From Paractinoplanes atraurantiacus (GTDB lineage Bacteria; Actinomycetota; Actinomycetes; Mycobacteriales; Micromonosporaceae), in contig NZ_OBDY01000001.1 of NCBI RefSeq assembly GCF_900215205.1, positions 740,786-804,785 of the forward strand: 64,000 nucleotides of DNA. Reading direction: 5' to 3'. This document shows positions 18,721 through 26,299 of the stretch, in pieces. The notes beneath the pieces are model-generated. The model was not told the DNA's origin and did no database searches. It worked only from the letters and a program-made list of their open reading frames with translations. The translations under genes and the position numbers were made by a program. Within the stretch, counting starts at the first letter, position 1; the number at the start of each line of letters is the position of its first letter.

Positions 18721-19374
18721 TCAAGCAGGGGTCCGGCGTACGCCCGAGGCCTGCACCGGCACGGTGAAGGTCGCGCCCTCACAGGCCGGGGCGGCGTTCT
18801 TGCGCATGCTCAGCGCCGTGGTGACGGCGAACGCGCGGACGGCGTTCTGCTCCACCTCCCAGTTCACCTCGAACCGCGGCTTGGTGAAGACCACCGCGGC
18901 GTCGGTGCAGCCGGCGTCGCGATGCTCGGGGTCGGCCACGATGTTCCCGGCGCCGGAGGTGAGCGCGGTGATACGGATGGGATAGCCGGTGTCATTGGTG
19001 ACGGTGACCGTCAGGTTGCCGCTGTCGCCGCGGCGCAGCGGCAGGTTCAGATCCGACCGCCCGCGCAGCGCGAGCTCGACCGGCCCGGCGTCGCTCACCT
19101 GCCGCGTCTCCGACCCGGTGATCTGCCAGTAGGCCCACGCCGCGCCCGCGTTCACGACGACCGCGGCCGCCGCCGCGACGCTGAGGATGGTCCGGGTGCG
19201 CCGGTCCAGCTTGGCGCTCTTGCGTACGTCGCCCGGGCTGCGCACCTCCCACGTCGGCTCCTCGTGGTCGGCCGTCTCGAGCTCGATGTGCATGTCGCCG
19301 ATCCTGTTACCGTTCCGGCCACGGTCGCGGAGGCCGCCTTCACGCAGTCGGGTGAGGACTTCACGCCGCATCAT
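18721..19374 (-). CDS. Exported beta-sandwich-like protein with TasA/SipW-type N-terminus (paralogue A)
   Basis: A 217-residue protein. After a 67-residue charged cytoplasmic part comes one hydrophobic segment (about 70-92) ending AAWAYWQITGSET, a pattern seen in SipW-type exported proteins. The exported domain shares with the 20509-20997 and 21064-21540 proteins a core of L-x-G-x-x-x-N-L-x-V-T-V-x-N, a middle Cys, and an ending M-x-x-N-A-x-x-x-C-x-G-x-x-F. The ATGATG start at 19374 is chosen because GGAGG lies 8 nt upstream; ATG 19293 is an alternative. Function not known; a surface-fibre or wall-associated role is inference. Confidence 0.65.
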   Translation of the reverse strand: MMRREVLTRLREGGLRDRGRNGNRIGDMHIELETADHEEPTWEVRSPGDVRKSAKLDRRTRTILSVAAAAAVVVNAGAAWAYWQITGSETRQVSDAGPVELALRGRSDLNLPLRRGDSGNLTVTVTNDTGYPIRITALTSGAGNIVADPEHRDAGCTDAAVVFTKPRFEVNWEVEQNAVRAFAVTTALSMRKNAAPACEGATFTVPVQASGVRRTPA

Positions 19375-19732
19375 GACGGTGCCTCCATGTTCCGCGTTCC
19401 TCCTCGACCTCGGACTGGTCTGTACAACGGTGGCCGACCACGCCGGGTCATGTGATCGGGATTCCGTCCGCCGTTCTGCGCGCATAAATCGCACAAGCCC
19501 GGCTGTCCGGCTTACCCCGGTCGGGGGAAGGCCCATGACAATTTCCTGCCACCGCCCTGACCAGCACTTTCCCGCAAAGCACGCTTTCTCAGCGACGACA
19601 CCCCGCTAGCAGCGACAACAAAAACTCAAAATCAAGGACCCCTCTTGCCGTACGAATGAAAGTCGCGTTCCCGCTCCGCCACCGAGATAGCGTCGAACGG
19701 ACTAATTCGACCGGGCTAATCCCCACCCGCAA
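19375..19732. other. Noncoding interval between exported-protein genes
   Basis: About 360 bases with no convincing gene. It is locally richer in A/T (19600-19720), has a GGAGG site serving the gene ending at 18721, and probably holds that gene's promoter. I could not place a -10/-35 pair with confidence. Confidence 0.5.
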
Positions 19733-19780
19733 AATCGATCGAGCCCCCGGCGCGGGACCCCGCCGGGGGCTCGATCATTT
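19733..19780 (-). terminator. Rho-independent terminator of the exported-protein operon
   Basis: A 16-bp perfect stem (GATCGAGCCCCCGGCG / CGCCGGGGGCTCGATC) with an 8-nt loop; on the minus strand it is followed by GATTTTG. It lies just beyond the stop at 19787. Confidence 0.8.
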
Positions 19781-19786
19781 CCCCAC

Positions 19787-20512
19787 CTATTCAGGAATGT
19801 CCGCCGGTGCCGAGTCGCTGGCGGACGGCTCGACCGGTTTCGGTGGCTGCTCCGAAGGGGCCGTCCCGGTGGAGGATGGCGGCGAGTCGCCGGGCGTGGA
19901 CCCGGGTGCCGGACTCGTCCGCGGTACGGCCGCCGGCATCGTGCCGGAGACGACGGCGGCCTCGGTGGTTGCTGCGGGCGCCGCGGCCTCGGCGGGCGCG
20001 GCGGCGGTTGCGGCCGTGGCGGCCGTGGCGGTCGGTGCCGCCCGAGCCGCCTGGGTGGCGGCGGGCGAGGCCTTCGCCGTCGCCGGAAAGTTGAGTTCGG
20101 CGCTCTTGCCGCTTTCGTCCCCGGCCCAGAGCGCGAAGCGGGGAACGATCGTCCAGTACCAGCGCCCACCGGCCACGTCGTCCGCCCCGAGGGTGACCGA
20201 CTCGGTCGCCCCGCCGGAAGCGGCGACGGTGCGCGAGATGCTCGGCCGGGCCGGAGCGTCGGCGCTGTGCGCGGTGACCACGTAGTGGTCCATCCGGACG
20301 TCCGGCACGAGCTCCTGCGCACTCCAACTGACCACGGCCGCCGATGATTGCTTGGCGACGCTCGGTGTGGTGCCGCGCGGCATGGAGGGCGCCCGCATCT
20401 TGACCTGGCCGCTGCCGCTGATCACCCATTCCGCCTCGGCCGCCATGGTGCCGGCCACGCCGAGGCCGCCGACGACCGTGGCCACCAGCAGGTATCCGAG
20501 CCGCTTCCTCAT
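19787..20512 (-). CDS. Exported FN3-like protein with SipW-type N-terminus and Ala/Pro/Thr-rich tail (B)
   Basis: A 241-residue protein. It has a signal-like segment (1-28, ending AEAEWVISGSGQ), which is the A-x-W-x-x-x-G-x-G pattern of SipW-type exported proteins carrying FN3 domains. A beta-rich domain of about 90 residues follows (SSAAVVSWSAQELVPDVRMDHYVV... GGRWYWTIVPRF), looking like fibronectin type III, then a 100-residue low-complexity Ala/Pro/Thr/Ser tail that could span the cell wall. Its ATG overlaps the stop of the upstream gene (ATGA). No LPxTG sorting signal is seen. Confidence 0.65.
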   Translation of the reverse strand: MRKRLGYLLVATVVGGLGVAGTMAAEAEWVISGSGQVKMRAPSMPRGTTPSVAKQSSAAVVSWSAQELVPDVRMDHYVVTAHSADAPARPSISRTVAASGGATESVTLGADDVAGGRWYWTIVPRFALWAGDESGKSAELNFPATAKASPAATQAARAAPTATAATAATAAAPAEAAAPAATTEAAVVSGTMPAAVPRTSPAPGSTPGDSPPSSTGTAPSEQPPKPVEPSASDSAPADIPE

Positions 20513-20997
20513 CGGGCCACCCGTCCCGCGACGCCGGTCAGGGCGACCGCGAACCGGGTGTTGGCGCACTTGGAGGCGGCGTTCCTCGGCATCGTGACCG
20601 GGATCGAGCCGGGCAGCGTGGTCCGGTGGTAGGGCTTGAGGATGATCGGCAGCCTTCCGCTGTAGGTGCCCACCCGGAGACTGGCCGGTGTCGCCGGGCA
20701 GTCGCGGCGCGCGGTGCCGACGAGCCGTCCCTCCAGGCCGCGTAGGGCGATCGGGTAGTCGAAGGGATTGGCCACGGTGACCTTGATCTTTCGCGTGATG
20801 CCGGGGTAGAGGCCGGTGACCGACTCGCCGCTCAGGACGAACCGGACGTTGCCGCCGCCGTCTCGGTCGCCGTGGCTGAGCAGCATGGCCTGCTCGGTCG
20901 GTGTGCCCGCCTGGCCCGAGGCCGCGACGACGCAGGCCGTGAAAAGCGTCGCGGCGGTGGTGATCGCGGTCCGCCAAGCCATCGAGATCTGCCTCAT
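20509..20997 (-). CDS. Exported beta-sandwich-like protein (paralogue C)
   Basis: A 162-residue secreted protein with a signal peptide (about 1-30). The mature domain has GLYPGITRKIKVTVANPFDYPI, a middle Cys and the end MPRNAASKCANTRFAVALTG, matching paralogues A and D. The ATG at 20997 has no clear ribosome-binding site; ATG at 20982 (MAWRTA) has GAGGCAG upstream and may be the true start. The stop overlaps the next gene by 4 bp, so B and C form an operon, probably with D. Confidence 0.65.
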   Translation of the reverse strand: MRQISMAWRTAITTAATLFTACVVAASGQAGTPTEQAMLLSHGDRDGGGNVRFVLSGESVTGLYPGITRKIKVTVANPFDYPIALRGLEGRLVGTARRDCPATPASLRVGTYSGRLPIILKPYHRTTLPGSIPVTMPRNAASKCANTRFAVALTGVAGRVAR

Positions 20998-21063
20998 TCG
21001 CGTCGAAGGTGCGGTGCGCGGTGGGGGTGGGCCGGATGCCCGCCCCCACCCAGCCAGCGACTA

Positions 21064-21540
21064 CTACCCGGCGATCTCGCCCTGGAGCGACGCGGTGATG
21101 GTGAAGACCGCGCCGGCGCAGACGGGCTCAGCGTCAGGGCCCATCTTCACCGAGCCCAGGGCGGCGTTGGCGGTGGTGCCCGTGGGGAAGTCGGCGGTCG
21201 GCACGTCGATGAAGCTCAGCTTGGCCTCGCCCACGCCGCATCCCGACTTGGTCGAGGTGACATTGGTGATGGTGACACCGGTGACTCGGACCGTGTAGTC
21301 GTTCGGGTTGTTGACGGTCGCCGTGGTGACCGGCACGGCCTTGTTCGGGTAGAGACGGTTGGCCTGCGCGTTGCCGAGGTTGGCCGTGGCGGTGACGTTC
21401 CCGATGGTGGAGGAGGCCGCGTAGGCGGTGGCGTTGCCGTTGAACCAGCCCGAGGCGTAGGCGAAGGCGGCGGTTCCGCCGGCCACGGCCATGACCCCAC
21501 CGGCGACGATGGCGGCGGAACGCTTGGTGAACTTACGCAT
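21064..21540 (-). CDS. Exported TasA/camelysin-like protein (paralogue D)
   Basis: A 158-residue secreted protein. The signal (1-28) ends GGTAAFAYASGWFNGNATAYA, close to the SipW-dependent signal of TasA/camelysin proteins. The mature part has the RLYPNKAVPVTTATVNNPNDY core, one mid Cys, and the M-x-x-x-A-x-x-x-C-x-G-x-x-F end shared with A and C. AGGAGG lies 8 nt before ATG 21540. It is the first gene of the D-C-B cluster. No SipW-type signal peptidase is seen in the window, so which peptidase acts is unknown. Confidence 0.68.
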   Translation of the reverse strand: MRKFTKRSAAIVAGGVMAVAGGTAAFAYASGWFNGNATAYAASSTIGNVTATANLGNAQANRLYPNKAVPVTTATVNNPNDYTVRVTGVTITNVTSTKSGCGVGEAKLSFIDVPTADFPTGTTANAALGSVKMGPDAEPVCAGAVFTITASLQGEIAG

Positions 21541-21966
21541 TGGAGTGTCCTCCTGGGACGGTCAACTAATCGCTCGTGAATGGTGTGGCCGGTGCCCCTC
21601 GGCGTTTCCGGCGCTGCGACAAAGATGGCCGAACCGCGACGGAGAAACGATAGTGCTTCCGCTTGTCCTGTTCCGCACGCGAAGGCACGCGAATGCCGCC
21701 GTTCCGATGACCCCGCAAGGATGACGTGAACGTGAGCCTTCAAGCTCCCGGCTTGCGTTTGAGATCACCTGTATCGCCCTGAACAGCGTGAACGTCTCGC
21801 TACCAGCCGTGTGCCATGGCATCAACCAAAGTTGAGATCCACTGGGTGGACGTCGGGCGGGAATGTGAGAAAAGGGGGTCCAAAATCGCGATACTTGCCG
21901 CCCGGCAAGCGCCTCCGGACCCTAATGAGTGATGCTATTTTCGGTGCGCGTCACCTGAAAGAGGCT
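21541..21966. other. Noncoding interval upstream of the exported-protein cluster
   Basis: About 425 bases without a supported gene. It should contain the promoter of the D-C-B cluster. A small hairpin CTTGCC-GCCC-GGCAAG lies near 21895-21910. I looked for a riboswitch and recognised none. Confidence 0.5.
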
Positions 21967-22362
21967 TTACGCGGACGCCTCTGTTGTCGCGATGGCCTCG
22001 ATCTCGACCTTGAAGGCGGGATTGACCAAGCCGGCCACCTGGACGAGCGAGCTCGCGGGTGGCCTCGTGCGGTCGATGACCTCGTCTCTCGCCGTACGGA
22101 AGGAATCCAGGTCTTTCAGATCCGTGAGAAAGACGGTCAGCTTGACCACATCGGACATCGAGGCGCCGGCCGCGGCCAGCGCCGCCGCGATGTTGCGGAA
22201 GACCTGCCGGGTCTGCTCCAGCGCGTCGCCGGGACCCACCAGCCGGCCGTCCGCGTCGAGCGGCACCTGGCCCGAGACCAGCACCAGCGCGCCGGTGACG
22301 GTGACCGCGTGGCTGTACCCGTTGGTCGGCGGAGTTCCCTCCGGCCGCACATGGTGCTGCAT
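21967..22362 (-). CDS. ridA: RidA/YjgF-family enamine/imine deaminase
   Basis: A 131-residue RidA-family protein; members hydrolyse reactive enamines such as 2-aminoacrylate released by PLP enzymes. Visible motifs: GYSHAVTVTGALVLVSGQVPLD, the conserved N-x-x-A-A-L-x-A-A-G (NIAAALAAAG) and an end with VEIEAIA. ATG 22362 is preferred over an ATG 33 nt further upstream, because a minus-strand TAGGGT (22370-22375) ends 7 nt before it and the longer form would run into the divergent gene. The canonical C-terminal Arg/Glu motif is replaced by PAFKVEIEAIA, so activity should not be assumed. Confidence 0.85.
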   Translation of the reverse strand: MQHHVRPEGTPPTNGYSHAVTVTGALVLVSGQVPLDADGRLVGPGDALEQTRQVFRNIAAALAAAGASMSDVVKLTVFLTDLKDLDSFRTARDEVIDRTRPPASSLVQVAGLVNPAFKVEIEAIATTEASA

Positions 22363-22393
22363 GTGATCAACCCTAGTCGGTACGGTCGAGGTC
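22363..22393. promoter_or_regulatory. Overlapping divergent leaderless promoters (ridA / methyltransferase)
   Basis: Two -10-like hexamers lie back to back 5 bp apart: TAGGGT on the minus strand (22370-22375) for ridA and TACGGT on the plus strand (22381-22386) for the methyltransferase. Each ends 7 nt before its start codon. Only 31 bp separate the two starts, so RNA polymerase binding is probably mutually exclusive. Confidence 0.55.
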
Positions 22394-23116
22394 ATGCCTC
22401 TGGTCTTCGGCGAGGTGGCCGCTCTCTACGACGACGTGCGCCCCGGATATCCGGGCGAGCTGCGCCGGGCGATCGAGGGGCGGGCGCCCGCAGGCCCGGC
22501 CGTGGACATCGGCGCCGGCACCGGCAAGGGCACCGAGGTGTTGGCCGCGATCCGGGACGACGTGACCGCGATCGAGCCCGATGCGCGGATGGCCGCCGTC
22601 CTGCGGTCGAAGTTCCCGGCCGTCGACGTTGTGGAGACCACCTTCGAGCAGTGGGCACCCCCACCCGGCGGCGTGGGACTGCTCGCCTGCGCGATGGCCT
22701 GGCACTGGATGGACGCCGACACCCGCAACCAGCAGGCCGCCGATGCACTCTCGCCAAGCGGGGTCCTGGCCGTTTTCGGTCATCGGTTCGGCTATGCCGA
22801 TCGGGGTCAGTCCGCCGCGATCGGCGCGGTCTTCGACCGGGCGAACCGTGACGTCAAGATGCGGCCGGTCCACTGGATCGTCGACGACGTGCGCGGCTCG
22901 GGAGTCTGGTCGAGCGTCGACGAGCTCGAGTGGCACCGGGACCTGCCGCTCGGCACCGAGGGCTATCTCGCGCTGACCCAGACTTTCTCCCCGTTCCGCC
23001 GCCATTCGCCCGAGCTTCAGCGCCGCGTCCTCGACGATCTGCGCGCGACGATCGACGGCTTCGGCGGCACGATCACCCTCGACCTGCACACGACCCTGGT
23101 GATGGCCCAGCGATGA
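22394..23116 (+). CDS. Class I SAM-dependent methyltransferase
   Basis: A 240-residue methyltransferase. Motif I is VDIGAGTGKGTEVLA (about 37-51), the acidic residue ending strand 2 is Glu in AIEPD, and the strand-4 region is LLACAMAWHWMD. This AMAWHW pattern is seen in the family of small UbiE-like methyltransferases of unknown substrate. Probable leaderless mRNA from the divergent promoter. The SDR that follows starts 60 bp downstream and may be co-transcribed. Confidence 0.85.
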   Translation: MPLVFGEVAALYDDVRPGYPGELRRAIEGRAPAGPAVDIGAGTGKGTEVLAAIRDDVTAIEPDARMAAVLRSKFPAVDVVETTFEQWAPPPGGVGLLACAMAWHWMDADTRNQQAADALSPSGVLAVFGHRFGYADRGQSAAIGAVFDRANRDVKMRPVHWIVDDVRGSGVWSSVDELEWHRDLPLGTEGYLALTQTFSPFRRHSPELQRRVLDDLRATIDGFGGTITLDLHTTLVMAQR

Positions 23117-23176
23117 GTTTCGGCCGCGCCGCCGGTCGGAGGAAGAGAAGCCACGACCAGAGACGGGAGATCAGCG

Positions 23177-23926
23177 ATGCTGCTCGACGACCGGAACGCG
23201 ATCATCTACGGCGGTGGCGGCTCCGTCGGCGGCGCCATGGCCAGGGCGTTCGCCGTTCAAGGAGCGAGGGTCTTTCTTGCCGGCCGTACGCAGTCGAGCC
23301 TGGACAAGGTGGCCGGCGCGATCCGGGAGGCCGGGGGACGGGCCGAGACCGCAGTGCTCGACGCGCTCGACGAGGCGGCGGTCGACGCGCACGCGGCCGA
23401 GGTCGGCCGAATCGACATCTCGGTGAACGTGACCTCCACCTACGACGTGCAGGGCACCCCGCTGGCCGAGATGGCCGTCGACGACTACCTGTCGCCGGTG
23501 GCGAAGCCGCTGCGCTCGCAGTTCCTCACCACGCGCGCCGCGGCCCGTCACATGATCCCGCGCGGGCGGGGGGTCATCCTGTTCTTCGGCGGTGAGGGCG
23601 ACAAGACGGCCAACCGCATGCACCGGCTCGGCGGCCTGCTGGCCGGGTTCGCCGCCGTCGAGGCGCTGCGCCGCCAGCTCGCGGCCGAGCTCGGTGAGTA
23701 CGGCATCCGGGTGGTCACGCTGGCCACCTCCGGCATCGCCGAGACGCTGCCGGACGACATGCCCGAGGCCGAGGAGATCCGGAAGATGATCACCGCGACC
23801 ACGCTGCTGGGCCGGGCCGCCACTTTGGAGGATGTCGGCCACGCCGCCGTCTTCGCCGCGTCGGACTGGGCCCGCACGATCACGGGCGCCAGCATCAACG
23901 TCAGCTGCGGGGCGTTCCTGGACTAG
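23177..23926 (+). CDS. Atypical SDR protein lacking the Ser-Tyr-Lys catalytic set
   Basis: A 249-residue SDR fold protein. The nucleotide motif is unusual (YGGGGSVGGAMARAF, residues 11-25), nearer to atypical or enoyl-reductase-like SDRs than to TGxxxGxG. Where YxxxK is expected, the segment reads GGLLAGFAAVEALRRQL, so Tyr and Lys are replaced by Leu and Phe, and the preceding catalytic Ser region reads ILFFGGEG. The C-terminal ITGASINVSCGAFLD is typical. It may bind NAD(P) without classical SDR chemistry, or use other residues. Confidence 0.75.
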   Translation: MLLDDRNAIIYGGGGSVGGAMARAFAVQGARVFLAGRTQSSLDKVAGAIREAGGRAETAVLDALDEAAVDAHAAEVGRIDISVNVTSTYDVQGTPLAEMAVDDYLSPVAKPLRSQFLTTRAAARHMIPRGRGVILFFGGEGDKTANRMHRLGGLLAGFAAVEALRRQLAAELGEYGIRVVTLATSGIAETLPDDMPEAEEIRKMITATTLLGRAATLEDVGHAAVFAASDWARTITGASINVSCGAFLD

Positions 23927-23932
23927 AGGCGG

Positions 23933-24640
23933 TCAGACGCGGGCGAGCTGCTCGGCGAAGAGCGTCGCCCGGGCCATCTCGCCGGGGGCGCGGCCGGCGC
24001 GGGCGGCGACCAGGCCGTCCGGCTGCCAGATGCCCGAGCGGCCGGCGGTGGCCGGGTAGGCCGGGCCGGAGGCGCCGGCGCACGAGGCGATCGCGGTCCA
24101 CACGCCGTACGTGGTGCTGATCCGCCGCGCCCGCTCGGCCAGCACGACGTCGTCGGCGGGCTCGTCGACCACACCGGCCACGTAGGCGTCGATGCCGAGC
24201 GCCGCCGTGTCGGCCGCCTGCTGCTCGACGCCGGTGTCGCGGCAGATGCCCAGGCCCAGGCGCCACCCGTCGACCTCGACGACCTCGGGGCCGGGGCCGG
24301 CCAGGAAGCGGCCCTCGGTGTGGTGCGGGTACTGCTTGCGGTAGACGACCTGCACGCCGTCGGAGTCGATGCGCAGCATGGCGATGTACGGGCCCGGCAC
24401 CGGCGCGCCGACCAGCGCGACGGTGTCGGTGGCGGTACACGACTCCACCAGCGGTGTCAGGCGCGGATCGTCGGGCTTCAGCAGGGGCGCGTCCAGGTCG
24501 TACCCCGTCAGGGAGAGCTCGGGGAAGACCACCACCCGGGCGGCGGCCGCGCGTACCGCGGAGGCGTGCCGCGTGATGTTCGCGGCGATGTCGAGCGGGT
24601 GTACCGGCGGTTGGGCGACGGCGATGACCAGAGAGCGCAT
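23933..24640 (-). CDS. Carbon-nitrogen hydrolase (nitrilase superfamily)
   Basis: A 235-residue enzyme of the nitrilase superfamily. The Glu-Lys-Cys triad is visible: Glu41 (VVFPELSLTGYD), Lys102 (YRKQYPHHTEG) and Cys133 (LGICRDT). It is shorter than typical members (about 260-280), but the core is intact. ATG 24640 has AGGAAGA upstream. Amidase activity on an unknown small amide is the likely role. Confidence 0.87.
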   Translation of the reverse strand: MRSLVIAVAQPPVHPLDIAANITRHASAVRAAAARVVVFPELSLTGYDLDAPLLKPDDPRLTPLVESCTATDTVALVGAPVPGPYIAMLRIDSDGVQVVYRKQYPHHTEGRFLAGPGPEVVEVDGWRLGLGICRDTGVEQQAADTAALGIDAYVAGVVDEPADDVVLAERARRISTTYGVWTAIASCAGASGPAYPATAGRSGIWQPDGLVAARAGRAPGEMARATLFAEQLARV

Positions 24641-24670
24641 GGGGCGATCTTCCTGTGGGGGGATGCGTTT

Positions 24671-25411
24671 CTAAGGACGTACGGCTTGGACGAGGAAACG
24701 GTGTGCGGTCACGGTCAGCCCGCCGTGCAGGCGGATGAACGTGTCCAGTCGGGCGAGAGCCTCGGAGTAGCGGCTCGGTGTGAAGTCACGGATCTGCCAG
24801 GGAAGGTCACGCAGTTGGCGGATCACGGCGCCGATGTCGTGGAAGGTGACCGGCGGGCGCTCCTCGCGCACGTCGGTGACCTCGAGGCCGGCGGCGCTGA
24901 GGGCGCCCGCCGCGACGTCGGCGTTCCAGGGCTGGCGGTGCGCCGGCGGCGCGTCCAGCGCGTGGTTGAGCCCGGCCAGGTCGTCGCTGCCGACCTGCTG
25001 GGTGAGGAGGCGGCCGCCGGGCCGCAGCAGGCGGACGATGTCGGACGCGGGGAGCCGCCCATGCCGGCTCAGCACCACGTCGAACTCGTCCTCGCCGCCG
25101 GGGAGCTCGGTCAGCACCGGCACGTCGAACGGCGCCAGCCTGTCCCGGGCGACGGGGGTGTTGCGCGCCCAGCTCTCCACCGCGACGGTGTGCCGGGGGA
25201 GCGGGGTCAGCTCGGCCAGCAGCTCGCCGCTGCCGGTGTCGAGGTCGAGCAGCGAGCCGGCGTCGCGCAGGAGCGCGCGGGCGATCGTCGGGTACGACCA
25301 GGAGGGCTCGGAACCCACGTGGCGACCGTCCAGCCAGGCGAACTCCCAGCCGGTAGCGCGCTCGCCCACGGCCGGTCCGGCCGTGTCCTCGTATCGCTGA
25401 CCGATGCGCAC
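24671..25411 (-). CDS. SAM-dependent methyltransferase-like protein
   Basis: A 246-residue protein with a Rossmann methyltransferase core. Motif I is LLDLDTGSGELLAEL (about 54-68), the strand-4 region DEFDVVLSRHGRLP, followed by LLRPGGRLLTQQVG and the typical C-terminal AAGLEVTDVRE. A long N-terminal segment (YEDTAGPAVGERATGWEFAWLDGRHVGSEPSWSY) and a C-terminal RLHGGLTVTAHRFLVQA end resemble small-molecule or rRNA methyltransferase-like proteins. Substrate unknown. Confidence 0.8.
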   Translation of the reverse strand: MRIGQRYEDTAGPAVGERATGWEFAWLDGRHVGSEPSWSYPTIARALLRDAGSLLDLDTGSGELLAELTPLPRHTVAVESWARNTPVARDRLAPFDVPVLTELPGGEDEFDVVLSRHGRLPASDIVRLLRPGGRLLTQQVGSDDLAGLNHALDAPPAHRQPWNADVAAGALSAAGLEVTDVREERPPVTFHDIGAVIRQLRDLPWQIRDFTPSRYSEALARLDTFIRLHGGLTVTAHRFLVQAVRP

Positions 25412-25499
25412 ACCCCGACGGTAACCACTCTCCCTGTGCGCGAAGCAGGGGGTGTGACGTGGCTCAAAGCATGATCCGGGTTAACCGGTCGTTAAATGC

Positions 25500-25880
25500 T
25501 CAGACCGTCGCGGCTTCGACTCGGCGAAGAAGCCCCGGCCAGCCCTTGCCCATTCCGTGCAGGGGCATCGAGTCGGGCACGAACCCGTCATGCACCAGGA
25601 AAAGGCGCGTTCCGGAGCCCTCGGACTCCAGCCGCCAGGTGATCGTGGTGTCGAGGACGCCCTCGGCGAACGTGTAACGCAGCAGCTTTTCCGGCTCGAC
25701 CTCGAGGACCTCGCACCACTGCGGCCCCCACTCCCGCATGTCGAGGGTGAAGCGGTGACCGACGACCGGCTTGATGTCGCCGGGCGCCCACCACTTCGCG
25801 AGGAGATCGGGCTCGGTCAGCGCCCGCCACACCGAGGCGGGTGGACGGGCGATGAACTGGTCGCACTCGATGCTGCTCAC
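25500..25880 (-). CDS. SRPBCC/AHSA1-family protein
   Basis: A 126-residue START/Bet v 1-like (AHSA1) protein: starts SSIECDQFIARPPASVWRALTEPDLLAKWW and contains the family pattern LRYTFAEGVLDTTITWRLES. These proteins bind hydrophobic ligands, with function usually unknown. Its GTG overlaps the stop of the ArsR gene by 4 bp (GTGA), an arrangement typical of ArsR-AHSA1 pairs. It is probably controlled by that repressor. Confidence 0.88.
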   Translation of the reverse strand: MSSIECDQFIARPPASVWRALTEPDLLAKWWAPGDIKPVVGHRFTLDMREWGPQWCEVLEVEPEKLLRYTFAEGVLDTTITWRLESEGSGTRLFLVHDGFVPDSMPLHGMGKGWPGLLRRVEAATV

Positions 25881-26194
25881 AGGTCTTCCTCTCCCTCGAC
25901 GAAGTCGCGCAGGGCGGTGAGGCGCCCGCGCCAATAGCGCTCGAACGGGTGAAGCCAGTCGCTCACCTCGGCCAGCGGATCGGCGGCCAGGTGGTAGTAG
26001 CGATGCCGGCCGCGCGGCTCCTCGACGACCAGCCGCGCCTGCCGCAGCACCGCCAGATGCTCGGAGACGGCCGGCCGGCTCAACGCGAACCGCCCGGCCA
26101 GCTCTCCGGCCGGCAGCGGCCCGTCACGCAACGCTTGAAGCAACTCCCGGCGCACCGGATTGGCCAGCGCCCCGAAGACATCCATCTCTGGCAC
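25877..26194 (-). CDS. ArsR-family transcriptional regulator
   Basis: A 105-residue winged-helix repressor: FGALANPVRRELLQALRDG, the recognition helix LSRPAVSEHLAVLRQARLV and the wing PRGRHRYYHL. No metal-binding Cys motif is present, so it is probably a ligand- or redox-responsive ArsR subtype. GTG 26194 (VPEMDVFGA) is chosen because the -10 hexamer CATTAT ends 6 nt upstream, giving a leaderless start; ATG 26182 is the alternative. It controls, by context, itself and the SRPBCC gene. Confidence 0.85.
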   Translation of the reverse strand: MPEMDVFGALANPVRRELLQALRDGPLPAGELAGRFALSRPAVSEHLAVLRQARLVVEEPRGRHRYYHLAADPLAEVSDWLHPFERYWRGRLTALRDFVEGEEDL

Positions 26195-26200
26195 GCGCCC

Positions 26201-26230
26201 ATAATGCGTCGGAAATCTCCGACACGTCAA
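26201..26230 (-). promoter_or_regulatory. arsR promoter with palindromic operator in the spacer
   Basis: On the minus strand, -35 TTGACG (26225-26230), an 18-bp spacer and -10 CATTAT (26201-26206). The spacer holds the perfect inverted repeat GTCGGAAATCTCCGAC (26208-26223). A repressor bound there would block RNA polymerase, which fits autorepression by the ArsR protein. Confidence 0.7.
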
Positions 26231-26299
26231 GCGCGACGATCACCCACAGAGCCAACCGGAGCCGGCCCACACGGCGGCGCCTGCCGCCCCCGTTGAGGC

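Noticed and set aside
21541..21966. A possible riboswitch in the AT-richer 425-bp gap.
   Set aside because: I compared it by eye with c-di-GMP and c-di-AMP type motifs and found no convincing core.
21811..22851. A long plus-strand frame over ridA and the methyltransferase.
   Set aside because: It is antisense to ridA and out of frame with the methyltransferase; no motif.
26195..26230. TTG start for the ArsR gene.
   Set aside because: This TTG is the first part of the -35 element; the leaderless GTG at 26194 fits the promoter better.
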